NCBI GenBank assembly: GCA_964517355.1
Contig: CAZFCK010000048.1
Coordinates: 1-24,248, forward strand
Length of the DNA: 24,248 bases
Direction of reading: 5' to 3'
Origin: CAZFCK01 sp964517355
Lineage (GTDB): Bacteria; Desulfobacterota; Desulfovibrionia; Desulfovibrionales; Desulfovibrionaceae
Positions 14,468-22,616 of this stretch are shown in pieces; within the stretch, counting starts at the first letter, position 1; each line of letters opens with the position of its first letter. Under the pieces are notes generated by a model. That model had not been told where the DNA came from. It was given only the letters and a program-made list of their open reading frames with translations, and made no database searches. The position numbers and the translations under genes are program-made.

Positions 14468-17134
14468 GTGCCAAAAAAATTGGACCGATTGTTACGCGGC
14501 ATCAATATCGGCCGCCGCATTACCCTGATGACCGGAATCAACATTCTGGTCGCCTGTCTTTTTTTCACGCTGGCCTGGTGGGGGGTTTCGCGCATGAACG
14601 AACGCATGCGCGACCTGGACCAACTGCGCGAACAGAGCAGCCGCGTGGACGCCATCAGCAAGAAAAGCCAGCATCTGCTGCTCCTGGCCTGGCAATATAT
14701 GCTGGACAGAAGCGGCAAGGCCGTGACCCAGCTTGCCATTTACGGCCCGGAGCTTGAACGTTTCATAAAGCACGAGGCCCAGACCGATCCCGCGCTCAAA
14801 AAGCACGCAGCCCTCCTGCTTACGGAATTGCAGCGCTTCCAAAGGGGGTTCAACACATTCTACAATCTCAAGCTTGATCAAGAGGAACAATACGACAAGC
14901 TCATGGAGCTGGGAGACACGCTGAACAACTTTTTGGGCATCGTCAGCGCCAACGCCCGCGGAGAAGGCGCTTACGATCTTCTTCCGGAGCTGGAAAAGGC
15001 GCAACGCTGGCTGCAAGAGGCCCTGGCCACAGTCAACAGATACTATTTCTCCGGCAAGGATTACGCCTCCGCGCAAAACGACATCCAAACGCTGCTGGCC
15101 TATATTCCCGCCCTGGCGGATCGCGCCGGCAACAGCCTACGGACACGCTATCTCACCCTTTCCACTGAAATACTTGAACAATATCACAACAAACTCTCCT
15201 GGCTCATCCAGGCCAAGTCCGGTGAGCAGATGCTGGTGGCCGAAGAACTGAACGCGCCCCAGATCGAAATTCAGAACATCATCAACGAAACATTGCGGCA
15301 GCTCACCGCAAGAGAGCTGGCGAACGCCGCGGATTTCCGCAAAGAACTCGAACGCGCCACCATTTTGGGGCTCTCCCTGGTCGCGGGGCTCATCCTATGC
15401 AGCGGCCTGCTGTCCTGGGCCATCGGCCGCTCCATAGTCGCGCCCCTCACCGCCTTGCATCAGGCGATCAAAAGACAGGCCGAAGGGCAACAGGTGCGTA
15501 ATCTGCCCATGCATCAAGGCGATGACGAGCTTGCCGCCATGGCCGGGACCTTGCGCCGCGTGATAGAGCTTCAAGCGGAAAAGGACGGCCTGATCACCGC
15601 GTTGCGGGAAGCCAAGGACGACATAAGCACGGCACTGACCAGATTGCGCAATCTCCTCGACAACACCGGGCAAGGCATCCTCTCCTTCGGACCCGATCTT
15701 GTCGTTGAGCGGGAGTACAGCCGCGAGAGCGGCGCCATCTTCGGCCATGAGGCCATCCACGGCCACACCGTGGATACGCTGCTGCTTCCCGGCGCTCCTG
15801 AGGAGCGCGCCACCTTGGCCCGCAACCTCACCCGCATCTGCGGCGAAACGGATGCCTTCAAGCGGGACATCCTCCTCTCGCTCATGCCCGGCGAATTTTC
15901 GATCCACGACAAAACCGTGGAAGTGCAATACCGTCCGCTCGGCGCTGGGCGCATGATGCTGCTATTGACGGACGTCAGCCAGGCGCGCCGGCTGCAGCAT
16001 GCGGTGGAAACCGAAGGCAAGCGCCTCGCTCTGGTGGTGGCCGCGGTGAAAAACCGTGACGAACTGTTGAACGTGCTGGACGACATGCGCTCCTTTCTGC
16101 GCGAACTGCAGAGGGGGGGCACTTCGCCCGACGAGGGCCCGCAGCCGGACGCGGCGCACATTTCCCGCCTCCTGCACACGTACAAGGGGCTGTTCGCGCT
16201 CATGGACTGCGTGCACTTGCCCCACGCCCTGCATGAAGCGGAAACCAGGATCGAGGCCTGCAGCGCCCGGGCCGACGGCGAGCCGTCCGCTGAAGAATTT
16301 CTGCGCGCCCTGTCGCCGGAAACGCTGCTCCAGGCCGCGGACGACGATATGGAGATCATCCGGCAGACACTCGGCGATTCTTTCCTCCAAACCCGCGGCG
16401 AAGTCGTTCTCTCCCCCGGGGCGACCGACAAGCTGCTGGAATTGGCGGGCTTGCTTTCCAAACATTTTTCCGGCGCCACTCCCACGGATTTATTGCCCGG
16501 GCTGGAACTTTTGCGCCATTTGCGTTATCAGGATATCCGCCAGCTTCTCGATCGCTATCCGCGTATGGCCCTGCAGCTCGCGGAACGTCTGGACAAGGAA
16601 CTGGCCCCCTTTTCCGTGGAGGGAGACGAAGTGCTGGTGGACCACAATGTTATGATCCCCTTTGTTCGCGGTCTGGTGCACGTGTTTCGCAACGCGGTTG
16701 ATCACGGCCTGGAAACGCGCGAGGAACGTTTGCTCGCCGGCAAGGAGGAAGCCGGGAACATGGGGTGCGAAGTGCGCAAGACCCATGACGGCGGCCTGGA
16801 GCTCCATATCTGGGATGACGGACGCGGCATTGACGTGGAGGCGCTGCAACAAGTGGCGCGGGAAAAAGGCCTCGAACTCCCGGCCAACCCCTTGGAACTG
16901 CTCTTTGCCCAGGGTCTTTCCACCGTCGGCGTGCGGGACGCGGAACACGCGGCCGGGGATGGCGCCAACACGGTATCGGGCAGAGGCGTGGGCCTGGCCG
17001 CGCTCCGCGAAGAGTTGTGGAAACTGAACGGAGACGTTGAGATCCGCAGCGAGCAAGGCCGTGGAACTCACTTTTTCTTCAGAATTCCTCAACCTATCGA
17101 ATTCAAAGGAGTCGCCTATGGGCTTGAGGGTTGA
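14468..17134 (+). CDS. Membrane-bound CheA-like histidine kinase (HAMP, PAS-like, HPt, CheA-type ATPase)
   Basis: The product is 888 aa from GTG 14468. Order: TM1 (about 18-42), a helical periplasmic region (about 43-298), TM2 (about 299-322) and HAMP (about 320-375). A PAS-like domain (about 393-515) and a coiled linker follow. The HPt domain has LLHTYKG, with H570 as the presumed phospho-acceptor. The ATPase is of CheA P4 type: RQLLDRYPRM and LAERLDKE, N-box FRNAVDHGLE (N742), G1 DDGRG (783-787), G2 GRGVGL (838-843). It lacks the CheW-like P5 domain, so coupling to chemoreceptors through CheW is unlikely; the protein is its own receptor. The start is uncertain: TTG 14408 is in the same frame and neither has a good Shine-Dalgarno. 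Its 3' end overlaps the CheX-like gene by 17 nt. The predicted partners are the CheY-like and CheX-like proteins behind it. Confidence 0.85.
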   Translation: MPKKLDRLLRGINIGRRITLMTGINILVACLFFTLAWWGVSRMNERMRDLDQLREQSSRVDAISKKSQHLLLLAWQYMLDRSGKAVTQLAIYGPELERFIKHEAQTDPALKKHAALLLTELQRFQRGFNTFYNLKLDQEEQYDKLMELGDTLNNFLGIVSANARGEGAYDLLPELEKAQRWLQEALATVNRYYFSGKDYASAQNDIQTLLAYIPALADRAGNSLRTRYLTLSTEILEQYHNKLSWLIQAKSGEQMLVAEELNAPQIEIQNIINETLRQLTARELANAADFRKELERATILGLSLVAGLILCSGLLSWAIGRSIVAPLTALHQAIKRQAEGQQVRNLPMHQGDDELAAMAGTLRRVIELQAEKDGLITALREAKDDISTALTRLRNLLDNTGQGILSFGPDLVVEREYSRESGAIFGHEAIHGHTVDTLLLPGAPEERATLARNLTRICGETDAFKRDILLSLMPGEFSIHDKTVEVQYRPLGAGRMMLLLTDVSQARRLQHAVETEGKRLALVVAAVKNRDELLNVLDDMRSFLRELQRGGTSPDEGPQPDAAHISRLLHTYKGLFALMDCVHLPHALHEAETRIEACSARADGEPSAEEFLRALSPETLLQAADDDMEIIRQTLGDSFLQTRGEVVLSPGATDKLLELAGLLSKHFSGATPTDLLPGLELLRHLRYQDIRQLLDRYPRMALQLAERLDKELAPFSVEGDEVLVDHNVMIPFVRGLVHVFRNAVDHGLETREERLLAGKEEAGNMGCEVRKTHDGGLELHIWDDGRGIDVEALQQVAREKGLELPANPLELLFAQGLSTVGVRDAEHAAGDGANTVSGRGVGLAALREELWKLNGDVEIRSEQGRGTHFFFRIPQPIEFKGVAYGLEG

Positions 17135-17642
17135 CGTAAAACGCCTTATCGACGCGGTGACCAACCGTTGCGTCGAATATCTCCAGGACGACATGAACTT
17201 GCAGGTATTGGGCATGGAGTACGATCTGCAAGACATGAAAGTCCTTTCCCTGCGTGATCTCACCGCCCTGGTCGCTGTCGGCGGCAACCTGGGGCTCTAT
17301 ATCGCCTTCAGTTTCGACCAACCCGTGATCGAGCACCTGTTCGAGGCCTTTACTGAAGAGCTTGATCTGGATAATAATGAAGAAAAAATTGAATTTCTGG
17401 AAGAAACAGCTGGCGAGTTTATCAACACGGTCATCGGCAACGCCCTCGCGGACGTACCGAAAAACGAAACAGTCATATCGCTGACGCCGCCCGTGGTGCT
17501 CGGCGAAGCCAAAAGCATCGTCCGGCATAAGAACGCATATTTCTATATCGCCTTGATAAAAACCAGCATCGGCAACTTGAGCGTCATGTGCATCGGACCG
17601 GAAAAACTCTTCTCGCAGGACCTGAATTACAAGGAGGCCTAG
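17118..17642 (+). CDS. CheX-like phosphatase of CheY-type receivers
   Basis: A 174-aa protein of the CheC/CheX/FliY group, which dephosphorylates CheY-P. The family signature helix with E-x-x-N is present once: EETAGEFINTVIGNAL (E100, N103), as in CheX. An N-terminal helix (VKRLIDAVTNRCVEYLQ) and strands around GGNLGLYIAFSF and AYFYIALIKTSIGNLSVMCIG complete the fold. ATG 17118 is supported by AAAGGAG 6 nt upstream and lies inside the end of the kinase gene, so the two are translationally coupled. It is followed directly by the CheY-like gene (GTG immediately after the TAG). The context says it resets the phosphorelay of the kinase. Confidence 0.82.
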   Translation: MGLRVDVKRLIDAVTNRCVEYLQDDMNLQVLGMEYDLQDMKVLSLRDLTALVAVGGNLGLYIAFSFDQPVIEHLFEAFTEELDLDNNEEKIEFLEETAGEFINTVIGNALADVPKNETVISLTPPVVLGEAKSIVRHKNAYFYIALIKTSIGNLSVMCIGPEKLFSQDLNYKEA

Positions 17643-18020
17643 GTGGCGCACCTTAAAATCTTAGTTGTCGACGATTCCGCCCTGGTGGCCATGAAACTCA
17701 AGAAAATGCTCGAAGAGCTGGGCCACGAAGTGGTCGCAGTCGCCAAAACAGGGACCCAGGCCATCGAAGCGTACAACGACAACAGTCCCGATCTGGTGAC
17801 CATGGACATCACCATGCCGGATATGGACGGCATTCAGGCGACCAAAGCCATTCTCGATCACGCTCCCGACGCGCTGATCATCATGGTCACTTCCCACGGG
17901 CAGGAGCAGATGGTCATCGACGCCATCGACGCCGGCGCCAAAGGCTATGTACTCAAACCCTTCAATCGTGATAAGCTTGCCGAACACATCGAAAAAATCA
18001 TGCAGCAATATGGTAAGTAA
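17643..18020 (+). CDS. CheY-like single-domain response regulator
   Basis: A 125-aa stand-alone receiver. All functional residues are present: the acid pair D10/D11 (LVVDDS), phospho-acceptor D55 (VTMDITMPDMDG), T83 (IMVTSHG) and K105 (GYVLKPF). It starts with GTG directly after the CheX-like stop codon, with AAGGAGG 5 nt upstream. There is no output domain, so the signal must pass by protein contact. The candidates are the flagellar motor, the co-encoded diguanylate cyclase or another regulator. Its stop overlaps the start region of the diguanylate cyclase gene. Confidence 0.93.
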   Translation: MAHLKILVVDDSALVAMKLKKMLEELGHEVVAVAKTGTQAIEAYNDNSPDLVTMDITMPDMDGIQATKAILDHAPDALIIMVTSHGQEQMVIDAIDAGAKGYVLKPFNRDKLAEHIEKIMQQYGK

Positions 18021-18939
18021 CACCGTGTTTTTCAACGAAGACTATATGGTTGAGACGTTTTTCGACGTCATCCCCTTCAATATCTACGTCGTGGACGTCA
18101 AAACCCACAGACTCATCTTTCTCAACCGCATCGCCAAGCGGGCCCTGGGCGACCTTACGGGGCAAACCTGCTACCAGGCCATTTACAAGGAAGACGCTCC
18201 CTGTATCCACTGCAAGATATCCGAAACCATCAATGAGCAGGGCCTGCCCAGCGGCAAGTCCATAATCTACGAACATTTCAACGCCCTGGACGACCACTGG
18301 TACCAGATCCAGGACAAGGCCCTGCACTGGCCAAACGGCAATGTGGTCATGTGCTCCATTGCCGTGGATGTTTCGGAACTCAAGGCCACGCAAAACAGAC
18401 TCGCCGAGGCCCATGCGGAACTTGCCTTGAAGAACAAACAACTACAGGCTCTTTCCGTCACCGACGCACTCACAGGCCTCCATAACCGCCTCAAGCTGGA
18501 TGAGACATTCACTCAGGAGCTGGAGCGCAGCCAGCGATACGGCCGCCCCTTTTCCATTATCATGGCCGACATCGACCAGTTCAAAACGGTCAACGACCTG
18601 TTCGGACACACCGTGGGCGATGCCGTGCTCAAAGACACGGCGCAGCTCCTGAAAAGCCAGGTGCGGAAAACGGATGTCCCCGGGCGATGGGGAGGCGAAG
18701 AATTCATGGTCATTTGCCCGGAAACCCCGCTCCAGGGCGCGGCAAACCTCGCCGAGCATCTGCGCCAGGCCACTGAAAACCATGACTACCCCTGTGATAA
18801 GCGGCTCACCATCAGCTTCGGCGTGGCCCAGCACCGCGAAGGGGAATCCGTGGTGGAACTTGTGCAACGCGCGGACAGAGCCCTTTACAAGGCCAAGGAA
18901 AAAGGGCGCAACCTCGTACAGATTGAAGACGCCCCCTGA
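18010..18939 (+). CDS. PAS-GGDEF diguanylate cyclase
   Basis: A cytoplasmic enzyme that would make c-di-GMP from two GTP. The 309-aa product has a PAS domain (about 10-125) with a cysteine cluster C54-x10-C65-x2-C68, suggestive of redox or metal sensing (inference). A coiled-coil linker (about 125-150, LAEAHAELALKNKQLQAL) leads to a GGDEF domain (about 150-305) with intact active site GGEEF (228-232). The inhibitory I-site RxxD (219-222) sits five residues ahead, so product feedback is expected. ATG 18010 lies inside the receiver gene (11-nt overlap); no strong Shine-Dalgarno is visible, which fits coupled translation. A later ATG at 18046 is possible. As the last gene of the cluster it is the likely output of the CheA-like pathway. 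Confidence 0.92.
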   Translation: MVSNTVFFNEDYMVETFFDVIPFNIYVVDVKTHRLIFLNRIAKRALGDLTGQTCYQAIYKEDAPCIHCKISETINEQGLPSGKSIIYEHFNALDDHWYQIQDKALHWPNGNVVMCSIAVDVSELKATQNRLAEAHAELALKNKQLQALSVTDALTGLHNRLKLDETFTQELERSQRYGRPFSIIMADIDQFKTVNDLFGHTVGDAVLKDTAQLLKSQVRKTDVPGRWGGEEFMVICPETPLQGAANLAEHLRQATENHDYPCDKRLTISFGVAQHREGESVVELVQRADRALYKAKEKGRNLVQIEDAP

Positions 18940-18993
18940 CGTAGCCGAGCGGCGAACGCTTCCGGCGGTATTTCCCGCAACTGACAGTATATG

Positions 18994-19016
18994 AAAAGAA
19001 GGTGCCTTCTTGATTT
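18994..19016 (+). terminator. Probable terminator of the signalling cluster
   Basis: AAGAAGG (18996-19002) and CCTTCTT (19005-19011) form a perfect hairpin (effectively 6 bp with a GTGC loop), followed by GATTTTG. It lies 57 nt after the diguanylate cyclase stop. The T-run is interrupted, so efficiency may be modest. The rest of 18940-19240 shows no gene. Confidence 0.45.
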
Positions 19017-19240
19017 TGAGAAGTTATACCGTTTCCTGTTCATAGTGTCGGCGCAAGGCATCCCCTCTCGTATTGCTGGTTGAAAAACAAGAAGCAAATT
19101 GCCCGTTTTCCGGCGTCCGGGGGCCTCCCCTGGTCGTCCTGCGGGCGCGAAACCTCGCGACTTTATTCTTTTTTCGTTATGTCCGAACGTTGTATTATAA
19201 ATGGAAAGTGTCGGAAAGGTCCTCCCCCCCGGGGCCGCGC

Positions 19241-19861
19241 TCAGGAAAAAAGACTCCCTTTTCTGAAAAGCAGCGGCAGCGTGAAGAGCAGAATTCTGGC
19301 GTCCAGCCAGACGTTCATGGCGCTGACATAGGTGAGATCGTATTCAAGATAGCGCTGGGGGGGCAGCCCCTTGTGTTTGGATATCTGCCACAAACCAGTG
19401 ATCCCCGGCGGAACGAGCAATCGCAAACGCTGATACTCCGTATATCCTTCCACGACCTCGGGCCGCTCCGGACGCGGGCCCACCACGGACATTTCCCCCT
19501 TGAACACGTTGAGCAGCCAAGGCAGGGCTTCCAAATTCGTGCGTTGTAAAAAACGGCCCGCGCGGGTCTTTTCACCAATGCCGTCATCCGGAAGCGGGCC
19601 CTCTTGATCCGATACCCGGGAAGAAAGACGGAATGCGTACAGACGAAACGGCTTGCCGTAGACCCCCACACGCATGTGCCGCACAAAGACCGGCCCGGGA
19701 GAGCCGTACCGCACCGCTACGACCAGTACGCAAAGCAAAGGCAGGGCCACCGGGGCCAGAAGCGCGACGCACGCGACATCGAGCCCTCTTTTCAATAATC
19801 CGTAACGCCACATGCGACGGTGTTCCAGGCGTAACGCCGCCACGCTCCTGTCGTTCACCAT
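19241..19861 (-). CDS. Short monotopic sugar-phosphate transferase (bacterial sugar transferase/PglC type)
   Basis: The enzyme moves a sugar phosphate from a nucleotide sugar to undecaprenyl phosphate at the inner face of the membrane, the first step of a surface glycan. The 206-aa product begins with a re-entrant hydrophobic segment (LLKRGLDVACVALLAPVALPLLCVLVVAVRY after a basic patch). It carries SPGPVFVRHMRVGVYGKPF and the core EALPWLLNVFKGEMSVVGPRPERP, with PPGITGLWQ towards the end. The extra N-terminal membrane bundle of WcaJ-like enzymes is absent. ATG 19861 is chosen because GGGGGA precedes it and a good promoter lies at 19929-19957, downstream of the alternative start at 20026. No other glycan-assembly gene is adjacent. 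It is convergent with the diguanylate cyclase and divergent from the AlkP-like gene. Confidence 0.85.
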   Translation of the reverse strand: MVNDRSVAALRLEHRRMWRYGLLKRGLDVACVALLAPVALPLLCVLVVAVRYGSPGPVFVRHMRVGVYGKPFRLYAFRLSSRVSDQEGPLPDDGIGEKTRAGRFLQRTNLEALPWLLNVFKGEMSVVGPRPERPEVVEGYTEYQRLRLLVPPGITGLWQISKHKGLPPQRYLEYDLTYVSAMNVWLDARILLFTLPLLFRKGSLFS

Positions 19862-19928
19862 CAATCCCCCGTTGCGTTTGCTCAATGAAACCCGCCCTTT
19901 TCCCGCGGGGCGGCAAACCTTTCCGTGA

Positions 19929-19957
19929 ACTATAGGCCTTTTTGCGGCGGATGAAAA
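19929..19957 (-). promoter_or_regulatory. Sigma-70 promoter of the sugar transferase gene
   Basis: On the minus strand, TTTTCA (19957-19952, four of six) and TATAGT (19934-19929, five of six) are 17 nt apart. This gives a leader of about 60 nt to ATG 19861, so it also decides the start codon. Confidence 0.5.
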
Positions 19958-20036
19958 ATCAAAATAATCCCGCCCCCGTGGCTCTTCCCAGTCCGCCAGG
20001 CGCATCCGTGCCCGTTTCCTTACCATGGAAAACTAC

Positions 20037-20065
20037 TTGACATAACCAGAGCGGCCTTGGAAAAT
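20037..20065 (+). promoter_or_regulatory. Sigma-70 promoter of the AlkP-like/CysD-like operon
   Basis: A perfect TTGACA (20037-20042) and GAAAAT (20060-20065, four of six) are 17 nt apart. Transcription would start near 20072, giving a leader of about 137 nt. The leader contains the 12-bp perfect palindrome GCAACGCGTTGC (20121-20132), a possible operator. Confidence 0.5.
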
Positions 20066-20208
20066 AGCACCATTCCCTGTTCAACCTATAGGAAAAGGGG
20101 GATATGGCGGTTACGTGCATGCAACGCGTTGCGGAAACCACGCTTTGCCTGTCTAACCATTTGAAAAAACAAAGTATCTAGCCAAACACCAGCCGACAAG
20201 GACACACT

Positions 20209-21585
20209 ATGCAACGCAAGGCTCTGGTCATAGGCCTGGACGGCGTGCCCTGCACCATGCTGCAAACGCTCATGCACAACGGTATCATGCCGCACATGTC
20301 TTCGCTTACGGTGGACAGCCGTTTCGCCCCAATGCTGTCTCCCCTACCGCCGCTTTCCTCTGTTTCATGGTCCAGCTTCATGACGGGGCATGGACCCGGA
20401 GTACACGGCATCTTCGGTTTTACGGATCTGAGCGCAGATTTCGATCTGCGTCTCCCCTCGTTTCTCGACCTGAAGACCCCCACCATATTCGAACGGCTCG
20501 GCGAAAAAGGCCTGCGCAGCGTCGTGATAAATCTCCCGGCCACGTATCCGGCGCGGCGCATACCGGGCGTTCTCGTTTCGGGCTTCGTGGCCCCGGACCT
20601 GCAACGCGCCACATGGCCCCCGGATCTTGCCGGGGAACTGCGCTCCATGGGCTATCACATAGATATTGACCTGCCAGCCTGCCGCGAGGACCATGACCGG
20701 CTTTTCGAGGAGCTACACCGCACCCTCGAGGTGCGGGAGAGGACCGCGGACATGTTGTGGGAGCGGGAATCCTGGGATTTGTTCGTCCTTGTCATCACCG
20801 GTACGGACAGGCTGCTGCATTTCTGTCATGATGCGTGGACCGACCCGAAGCACCCGCGACGTGAGGCCTTCCTGCAGTATTTCAACACGATCGACGCGGT
20901 TGTGGGGCGGTTGGCGCAACGCTTCGCCGAAATCCGGGACGCCGAAAAGGCCCTGGTGCTGCTTTCCGATCACGGATTTTGCCAGGCGAAGGTGGAGCTG
21001 TATCTCAACCGCGTGCTCCAGGACGCAGGGCTCCTCAACTACCGCACAACGCGCCCCCGCCTGCCTTCGGATATCGATCCCGCCGCCACCAGGGTCTTTG
21101 TACTCGATCCGGGGCGCGTGTACGTGAACACGCGGTCGCGCTTCAACAAGGGAGTGGTGTCCGAGGATCAGCGCCAAGAAGTTCTGGACGCCGCCCTGCG
21201 GTTGCTGACCAACATCCGGATCGAGGGACAACACGTCATCGAAAAGGTGATACCGGCCGAACAGGCCTGCCCTGGCCCGTTGCGGCATCTGGGCCCGGAC
21301 GCGGTGCTCCTCGCGCGGCGCGGCGTGGAGCTCAAGGGCGCCCCCCATGCTAACCATGTCTTCGCACCCAGCCAATTACAAGGGGGGCATACGCAAGACA
21401 ACGCTTTCCACCTGTATCACGGAGCGGCGGCGTCATGGCCCGCGCCACACGACGTGGCGGAACTCTCGCAGCAATTGTTTCAATGGCTCTATGACGCGGA
21501 TGCAAAAACAGAAATGATCCGCCCCTCTTTGTTACGGCCGCAGCCCATGGCGCGGCAGGCCATACGGACATCCTCCGGAGGATAG
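20209..21585 (+). CDS. Alkaline-phosphatase-superfamily phosphodiesterase/nucleotide pyrophosphatase-like protein
   Basis: The 458-aa product belongs to the metal-dependent AlkP superfamily, type I phosphodiesterase branch. Metal-binding landmarks are visible: D11 (VIGLDG), a Ser-rich nucleophile loop before FMTG with S50 at the position of the catalytic Thr/Ser (inference from spacing), and HGIFGF. Further ligands are D200 and H204 (GTDRLLH), D254 and H255 (SDHGF) and H394 (GGHTQDN). There is no signal peptide or TM helix, so it should act in the cytoplasm, unlike classical AlkP. The start has AAGGA 6 nt upstream. It is followed after 3 nt by a CysD/PAPS-reductase-like gene, which suggests a nucleotide, sulfonucleotide or sulfate/phosphate-ester substrate. 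The exact substrate is unknown. Confidence 0.83.
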   Translation: MQRKALVIGLDGVPCTMLQTLMHNGIMPHMSSLTVDSRFAPMLSPLPPLSSVSWSSFMTGHGPGVHGIFGFTDLSADFDLRLPSFLDLKTPTIFERLGEKGLRSVVINLPATYPARRIPGVLVSGFVAPDLQRATWPPDLAGELRSMGYHIDIDLPACREDHDRLFEELHRTLEVRERTADMLWERESWDLFVLVITGTDRLLHFCHDAWTDPKHPRREAFLQYFNTIDAVVGRLAQRFAEIRDAEKALVLLSDHGFCQAKVELYLNRVLQDAGLLNYRTTRPRLPSDIDPAATRVFVLDPGRVYVNTRSRFNKGVVSEDQRQEVLDAALRLLTNIRIEGQHVIEKVIPAEQACPGPLRHLGPDAVLLARRGVELKGAPHANHVFAPSQLQGGHTQDNAFHLYHGAAASWPAPHDVAELSQQLFQWLYDADAKTEMIRPSLLRPQPMARQAIRTSSGG

Positions 21586-21588
21586 TCA

Positions 21589-22437
21589 ATGAAATCCGAA
21601 CTGGAACGAATCTTCGATCAAGGCGGCCCCCAAGCCCTGAACGCCCTTTCAATGGAAGACAAATTACGCACGGCCGGCGATTTCATGGCGCACGTCATCC
21701 GCACGGCCACCGGCCCCATCGTCCTTTGCTGGACAGGCGGCAAAGACAGCACCCTCATCCTCTGGTTCACGCGCAAGGCCTGCCTTGAACAGGGGCTCCC
21801 CATGCCGAGCCTGCTCTTTATCGACGAATTGAACGTCTTCCCGGAAACACGCGCATTTCAATACCAGGTCTGCAAATTGTGGAACCTGGAACTGGAAATC
21901 ATCTGCAACGAGAGCCTCGCGGCACAAAACCCCGAATGCGGCAAAGTCATTCCACTTGCGAACCTGGACGACCACAACCGCAACGCCCTTCAAGAGGCGG
22001 GACACTGCGGCGCTGAACTCATCTTTGAACCAGATTCCCCGGTATGCAACCACCTGCTTAAAACCGTGCCTCTGCGCCGCTTCATCTTGGAGCGGAAACC
22101 TGAAGGCGTGATCACTGCCCTGCGTTGGGACGAACACCCCGCACGCGCCGATGAGACCCCAGTCAGCCCCAGAACGGCGCCCCCTCATGTGCGTCTGCAC
22201 CCCCTGCTGCATTTCACCGAACGCGACATCTGGGGCGCGATCCACAAACACGACGTTCCCTATTGCGACCTGTACCGCCAAGGCTACCGCTCTCTGGGTG
22301 CGAAATCGGCCACAGCGCCCGTGGAACCGGGCGTCCCTGCCTGGGAGCAGGATCTGGACCACACCAGGGAACGCCAAGGCAGAGGATCTGAAAAGGAACA
22401 AGCCATGGAGCAACTCAGAAGCCTGGGCTACATGTAA
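21589..22437 (+). CDS. CysD/PAPS-reductase-like PP-loop enzyme
   Basis: A 282-aa adenine-nucleotide alpha-hydrolase-type protein. The PP-loop is TGGKDST (49-55). Downstream motifs recall sulfate adenylyltransferase subunit CysD and CysH: WDEHPARADET, HPLLHFTERDIW, YCDLYRQGYRSLG (around 226-237) and the C-terminal RERQGRG...EQAMEQLRSLGYM. The Cys residues that follow GYRSLG in reductases are replaced (AKSATAPV), so thiol-dependent reduction is unlikely. An adenylyl-transfer or hydrolase role fits better. No CysN GTPase subunit is adjacent. It starts 3 nt after the AlkP-like stop, preceded by GGAGG inside that gene, so both are made together. It may form an activated sulfate or other adenylylated intermediate; this is inference. 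Confidence 0.83.
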   Translation: MKSELERIFDQGGPQALNALSMEDKLRTAGDFMAHVIRTATGPIVLCWTGGKDSTLILWFTRKACLEQGLPMPSLLFIDELNVFPETRAFQYQVCKLWNLELEIICNESLAAQNPECGKVIPLANLDDHNRNALQEAGHCGAELIFEPDSPVCNHLLKTVPLRRFILERKPEGVITALRWDEHPARADETPVSPRTAPPHVRLHPLLHFTERDIWGAIHKHDVPYCDLYRQGYRSLGAKSATAPVEPGVPAWEQDLDHTRERQGRGSEKEQAMEQLRSLGYM

Positions 22438-22573
22438 CGCGCGCAGCGCTTCCGGAACCAGGCGACAACCTGGAGAACAACTTTCCAGGGAAAAACTCCT
22501 CGCAAGGGCTTCTTTCCCGCGGGCTTTGTTCCCTGGATGAGGCCGCGTTTCCACATTCGCTACAAATAGAAAG
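22438..22573. other. Intergenic spacer behind the CysD-like gene
   Basis: No gene is evident. An 8-bp inverted repeat (CCAGGGAA 22485-22492, TTCCCTGG 22529-22536) brackets a 36-nt loop; it might add to transcript termination. Confidence 0.3.
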
Positions 22574-22616
22574 CGCGAGAGGGGAAACCCCTTTGAAAAG
22601 GGTTTCCCCTCTCGCG
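22574..22616. terminator. Large hairpin, likely terminator of the AlkP/CysD-like operon
   Basis: The 17-nt arms CGCGAGAGGGGAAACCC (22574-22590) and its exact reverse complement (22600-22616) flank a small loop that can pair further with one bulge. The stem is very stable, but only CTTTCC follows on the plus strand, so it could also be a transcript-stabilising or shared structure. The sequence of its right arm recurs at the very start of the window. Positions 22617-22920 show no gene. Confidence 0.6.

Noticed and set aside
14365..14757. A 130-codon frame at the kinase start
   Set aside because: It lies out of register with the clearly coding kinase frame and turns into proline/arginine-rich shadow sequence; kept only as a note on the uncertain start.
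18991..19331. Short plus-strand ORFs after the diguanylate cyclase
   Set aside because: They run across a terminator-like hairpin and then antisense to the sugar transferase; no Shine-Dalgarno or coding character.
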